Shown: positions 54,701-59,229 of the stretch, piece after piece
Layout of the letters: every line of letters begins with the position of its first letter
Position numbering within the stretch: the stretch's first letter is position 1
Translations under genes and position numbers: made by a program
Origin: Opisthorchis felineus
Taxonomy: Eukaryota; Platyhelminthes; Trematoda; Opisthorchiida; Opisthorchiidae
Assembly: GCA_004794785.1 (NCBI GenBank)
Contig: SJOL01004326.1
Coordinates: 3,098-67,097 of the forward strand
Reading direction: 5' to 3'
DNA: 64,000 bases
Notes under the pieces: model-generated
Database searches by the model: none
Told to the model about the DNA's origin: nothing
Seen by the model: only the letters and a program-made list of their open reading frames with translations

Positions 54701-57700
54701 ATCTGCTAAGAACCCAACCTCAGGATTTCGCAATGCCTTTCTCTACATTAAACTTATTAGACCGCTAAGGGTATTTGTCACCCAAATTCTTTGGGCATTC
54801 GGTGAACTGCTGTCACGAATTATCAAGCTAAGAACCGCAGAGAATGATGCATGGGAGTTTGAGATAATAACTTACCTGATCTGAGTGGTGGTGCTTGGCG
54901 ATTGAGTAGCATGCTCGGAATACATGCTTTTTAAGTGATTCGCGTAGTTCTTCAATCTTTTCCGGAGCCAAAGGTTCCAATTCCGCGAGAGGTTTCTGCC
55001 AATCGAACGGAATTTTTAATGAGCTCGGGAGACTAGGAATTGGTTGCTGCGTTGAAGAACGCAAGCGTTCTCCAGGGGTCTGAAAGCATAATTAAAGAAT
55101 GTAGGCGTATCAATTAATATAAGCAATAACTGATTACAACAGTCGAGTAAAGAATCATGAAGTACACCTCAAATTCGGGTAGTGGAACGAATGAATAAAG
55201 AACCTCGAGAGGAAGTGACCGTACAGTGTTTACGCAGCTGATAGATTTAGCCTTTGTGTCATAGGTAAAACTGGGTGCACTCGAGTGTGTTACTATAGTT
55301 GGGCATTTTCATTTTACGCTGTTATTCGTAAGAAAACATATGCACAGATAGCCAAGACACCGGGGATATCATATCCTGGTCGTCAAAATGGTAATGAGCA
55401 AATCCACTTGCTCGACCACTAGGGTGAAAAATTACGATAAAAACACGATATAATTGGGATCTCGGATCAACGTACCTAGAACAGACAGATAACTCGTGAT
55501 AAAAAACCAAGGGGTTCTTGCCGAAATTACAAAAAACATTCAGAGGGGTGCACAACGGCTGTATGGAAAACAGAACACTGAACTCAATTGCGAACAACTT
55601 CACCCATCTGATAGGGACAACCCAACATGCGCTGGGGAAATGCCAGTAAGTACGTTAGCACCATATGTCAGATGACTGATGTTCAGTACTAGGTATGATC
55701 GAGAATATACGCACCTGACGAGTTCTAACTTGGTGTAAACAAGCCACAGCAATTAGGTCAAGGAAGAGGACTGTTCAAACAGAAGTAATGTGCATAAAAT
55801 ACGAGCTTCAAATTTGAACTCCTCTGTACATATTGAGACCTAGGGCGGTTTTCATCAAGAGGATCGATGGAAGGGATACGACGACTTTAGTTATACATTA
55901 AGCATCCAAACAGTTATACCCGCATTACCCACTGTCTACATGCACTTTTGCCTAATGCAATGGAGCTGTGGATCGCAGTTCTGAGTGCGCGTAAAAAAGC
56001 CAAAACGTTCCATGTTCGTGAGTTGCCAGTATGCCTGTGCTGTTACCAAATACACCCGTCTGTGTCTGTAGCTATATGCCTTATCCAAGGTCAGAATTGG
56101 TTTCCTGAGTGGAATTTCGAAAAATTCAAATGCCAGAAGTAGAAAAAAATTGGCAACTACACTTGACGAAGTTGGTAATGAATCAACAACACGTTATCGT
56201 TGAAGAGTGCACGCGCCTTAAATCCATGTGTAAGCTACCTATCAAGACTCCTGGATGCATAAAGAAGTATGCAAAGGCAATCCTGAATAGTGGAATAAGT
56301 AAAGACTTTGCTTAATGCAGTTCTAAAACCTTTAAGCATAGCCAACAGTCTTTTGTATTTCGAAAATGAACCGATATTTCCAAAATTATCGACGTCAGAT
56401 ATTTTCTGACTCCATGTCAGTCTAGCAAAAATAACCTGAGTCACAAGCGGCGCATATCCGTCGTACTAGCTAATACTTGTAAATCCGTCTCAAGAAAAAA
56501 AGCAAGACAGGAAAATGGGGTAAAGAATATCCACCAAGAAGCAGTCTCTGGTTGAGGAATCCCACAATAGGCTGTGTTTGAGAGAGAACGATCTTATTTA
56601 GTCTTCGCGAGGACGAACTTTCCTCATGGGATCTCTGCTGTGAGGTATTTGCGCAATGCACATATGAGGGACGATAAAGTTAATTAAGGTGCCTAGAATG
56701 ATGGGCAGAGAAGTTTGAGAACCGATGGCGGACCGGGATCGGTACGGCAACACTTTCCGCGTTTGAAATACAAACCCAATCCGAATAGTAAGCGCGGTTG
56801 GAAATAGTAGCTGAAAATGGAAGTGCGCTACTAGTTTTTTCATCAGGAATCGGCCAAGCCGAGTAATCGTGTTGAATCGGTTGGAATTTCAACTTGCAAG
56901 TGGAGTTAATTTGTGTTGAAAGGCCGAGATGCACTGCACAACCGTCTTATCCTCCCGAAAATCAACAGGAGTGCGCAACTCACGAATCTCCAGAATAAGT
57001 CAAAACTGGGACATTCTGTTTACCACTCGAACACCATACTGTACGGCCGTGCGATTAACGTACAATTGTGTACGATATGGCTGCTTCAATCAATCACTTC
57101 GCACCATAAGATTCTACGTTGACTAACTCCCCGTGGATCTTAATCCCCTTATGGATTCGTGAGCTATGCAGTGCCGATGATTCCCAACAGAGATGAGACG
57201 GCTGCACAGTGTTTCTCAGCAGAGTGGAATCTCACTTGGAGCTTCAAAATCTCCTCCCTACCCACAAGTCATACGTACTATTCGACGAATCAGATAATTC
57301 GGTAAATAAACAGATGCATACGCAGAATAGTAACAGTGCAACAATGACTGCTTTTGTGCCGTCACACTGAAAAAGTCGTGGGGTCACTGGAAGAGATCTC
57401 GCTCATCTACGACACATAATCATAGTAAAGAACGATCAGAGTCAAGTCTCGTGTTCCGATGCACTGACCAACTTTAAAAATGGATGCAACCCTAGTTGAA
57501 AGTACTAAGGTTCAGTCACATAAGTTAACCTCTTGCATATGACAACAAACAAAAAGGAATCGCACGCGTTGAGAGATTACAGCGTTCAAGTGATTCAAGG
57601 GTGACTCAGTGGAACTGAGTAGGGATGAAGCGACCGACGCAAGTTCCATTGCTGCCGCAGCGATCGCAGAGGCCGATCGGGTAACGGAACTGTCACTACT

Positions 57701-59194
57701 CTCTTGAGTTGGTTGTTCCACGGTATCACGCCTCTGTAGCGTCGCACTTCTGCTTGATCGAACAGTAGCAGCTGTTGCAAGGAGTTCTTCTGCTGGTGTT
57801 GAAACCAAAATATTCACTGCCTCGTTTACGTCGCCCTCCGTTTGCTGAAGATGAAAAGTAGCCACATCAGAACTCAATTGAGTAAACTGAGTCCGAAAAC
57901 CATATCTTTGATGCTAACACTGAAACTAACCTCTAGAGCAACCACAGCTACCTCACGGGAGAATCCCATTTCCTCAAGCAGTCGAATGTTTACCCTAGTT
58001 CGTCCGTCAAGCTCTGGTTCAGCAGTACTTGATTCAGATACATCCATGATTGCATCTTCTGTTGATAATGTGTTAACCGGAGGAACTAACGTTGACGTAT
58101 CCGGATGAATGACTGTAGAGACCTGATAAAGCGAAAGGCGAGAAATGTAGGTCACATGCCGGAGACAGTCACGTCTTTAGTGAACATAAAATGAGACCTA
58201 ATTCACATACAAGGTTATTACGGTCAGAAAATAGCATCGTATGCAAACCGGAATCAGCACCACTCCCGTTTGAAACTTAGTGCGCATGGGGATGCAAGTA
58301 TTTACCTATGGACAGAAGCATAAAATCAAATATAAGGTGGATGCGTTCGTTTCTGAAACGCAATTCACTACGTATTTCTCCCTGATTGGGGCTCATCGAG
58401 CGAATGCAGGAGGACCGATCACCTGGTGCTCGAGTTCAATGTTGACACATCTAATCTAACATTCCGCGGTCCAGCGACCAACTTGTACGAATGGAGTATA
58501 AAGTCGAAGTGGTTGCCCAAAGTTGACATACATGTCGAATTCGTCAGGAATCTAACCACAACTCAATTGTCGGATGATCGCCCTTAAATTCTCATGAAGT
58601 ACATCGACGAACTGGTACGAATTACACTGATGAGCATGAGGTTTGTCTACGTGACAATAACGAAGCAGTTCTAAAAAACACAATGCACAAGAGTTTCTCC
58701 CAAAATGGAGGTCATCAGGTGGATATAAAAGGATCGGCCTCTCACTTCCGAGTACAGATTCCTGACGAATCCGAAGCATAGGACGACCTAATTTACGTCA
58801 AGAAACCGCCGCCAAATTATCCATACGTAGACACAACTAAGCAAAAAGGTAGTGACCGTTGAACTGGCCTGAAACCCAAGGATAGAATGTACCAGACAGT
58901 CGGCACTCATCAGAACATGAATAGATAGACTACAGTGTACCACAGACGAGTTGCCTGATCGTACAAAGCACAGTTATGGTTCAAAACGGAAAATAGTTAG
59001 CCCGCACAATCTGATAAAAAAGAGATTCTAGTGTGTCTACAAATAACCCAGGTGGTCGTTATATCTTTCTTCCCGTTTGAAAACTAGAGAGTTCGCCTCT
59101 GTGAACGAAATCCTACAGTTCTCGCTCTATATTACTGATTCGAAAAAACAAGCCAAATCGATCTTATTTGAGAAGCTGTATTGATAATAATAAT

Positions 59195-59229
<35 letters not shown>
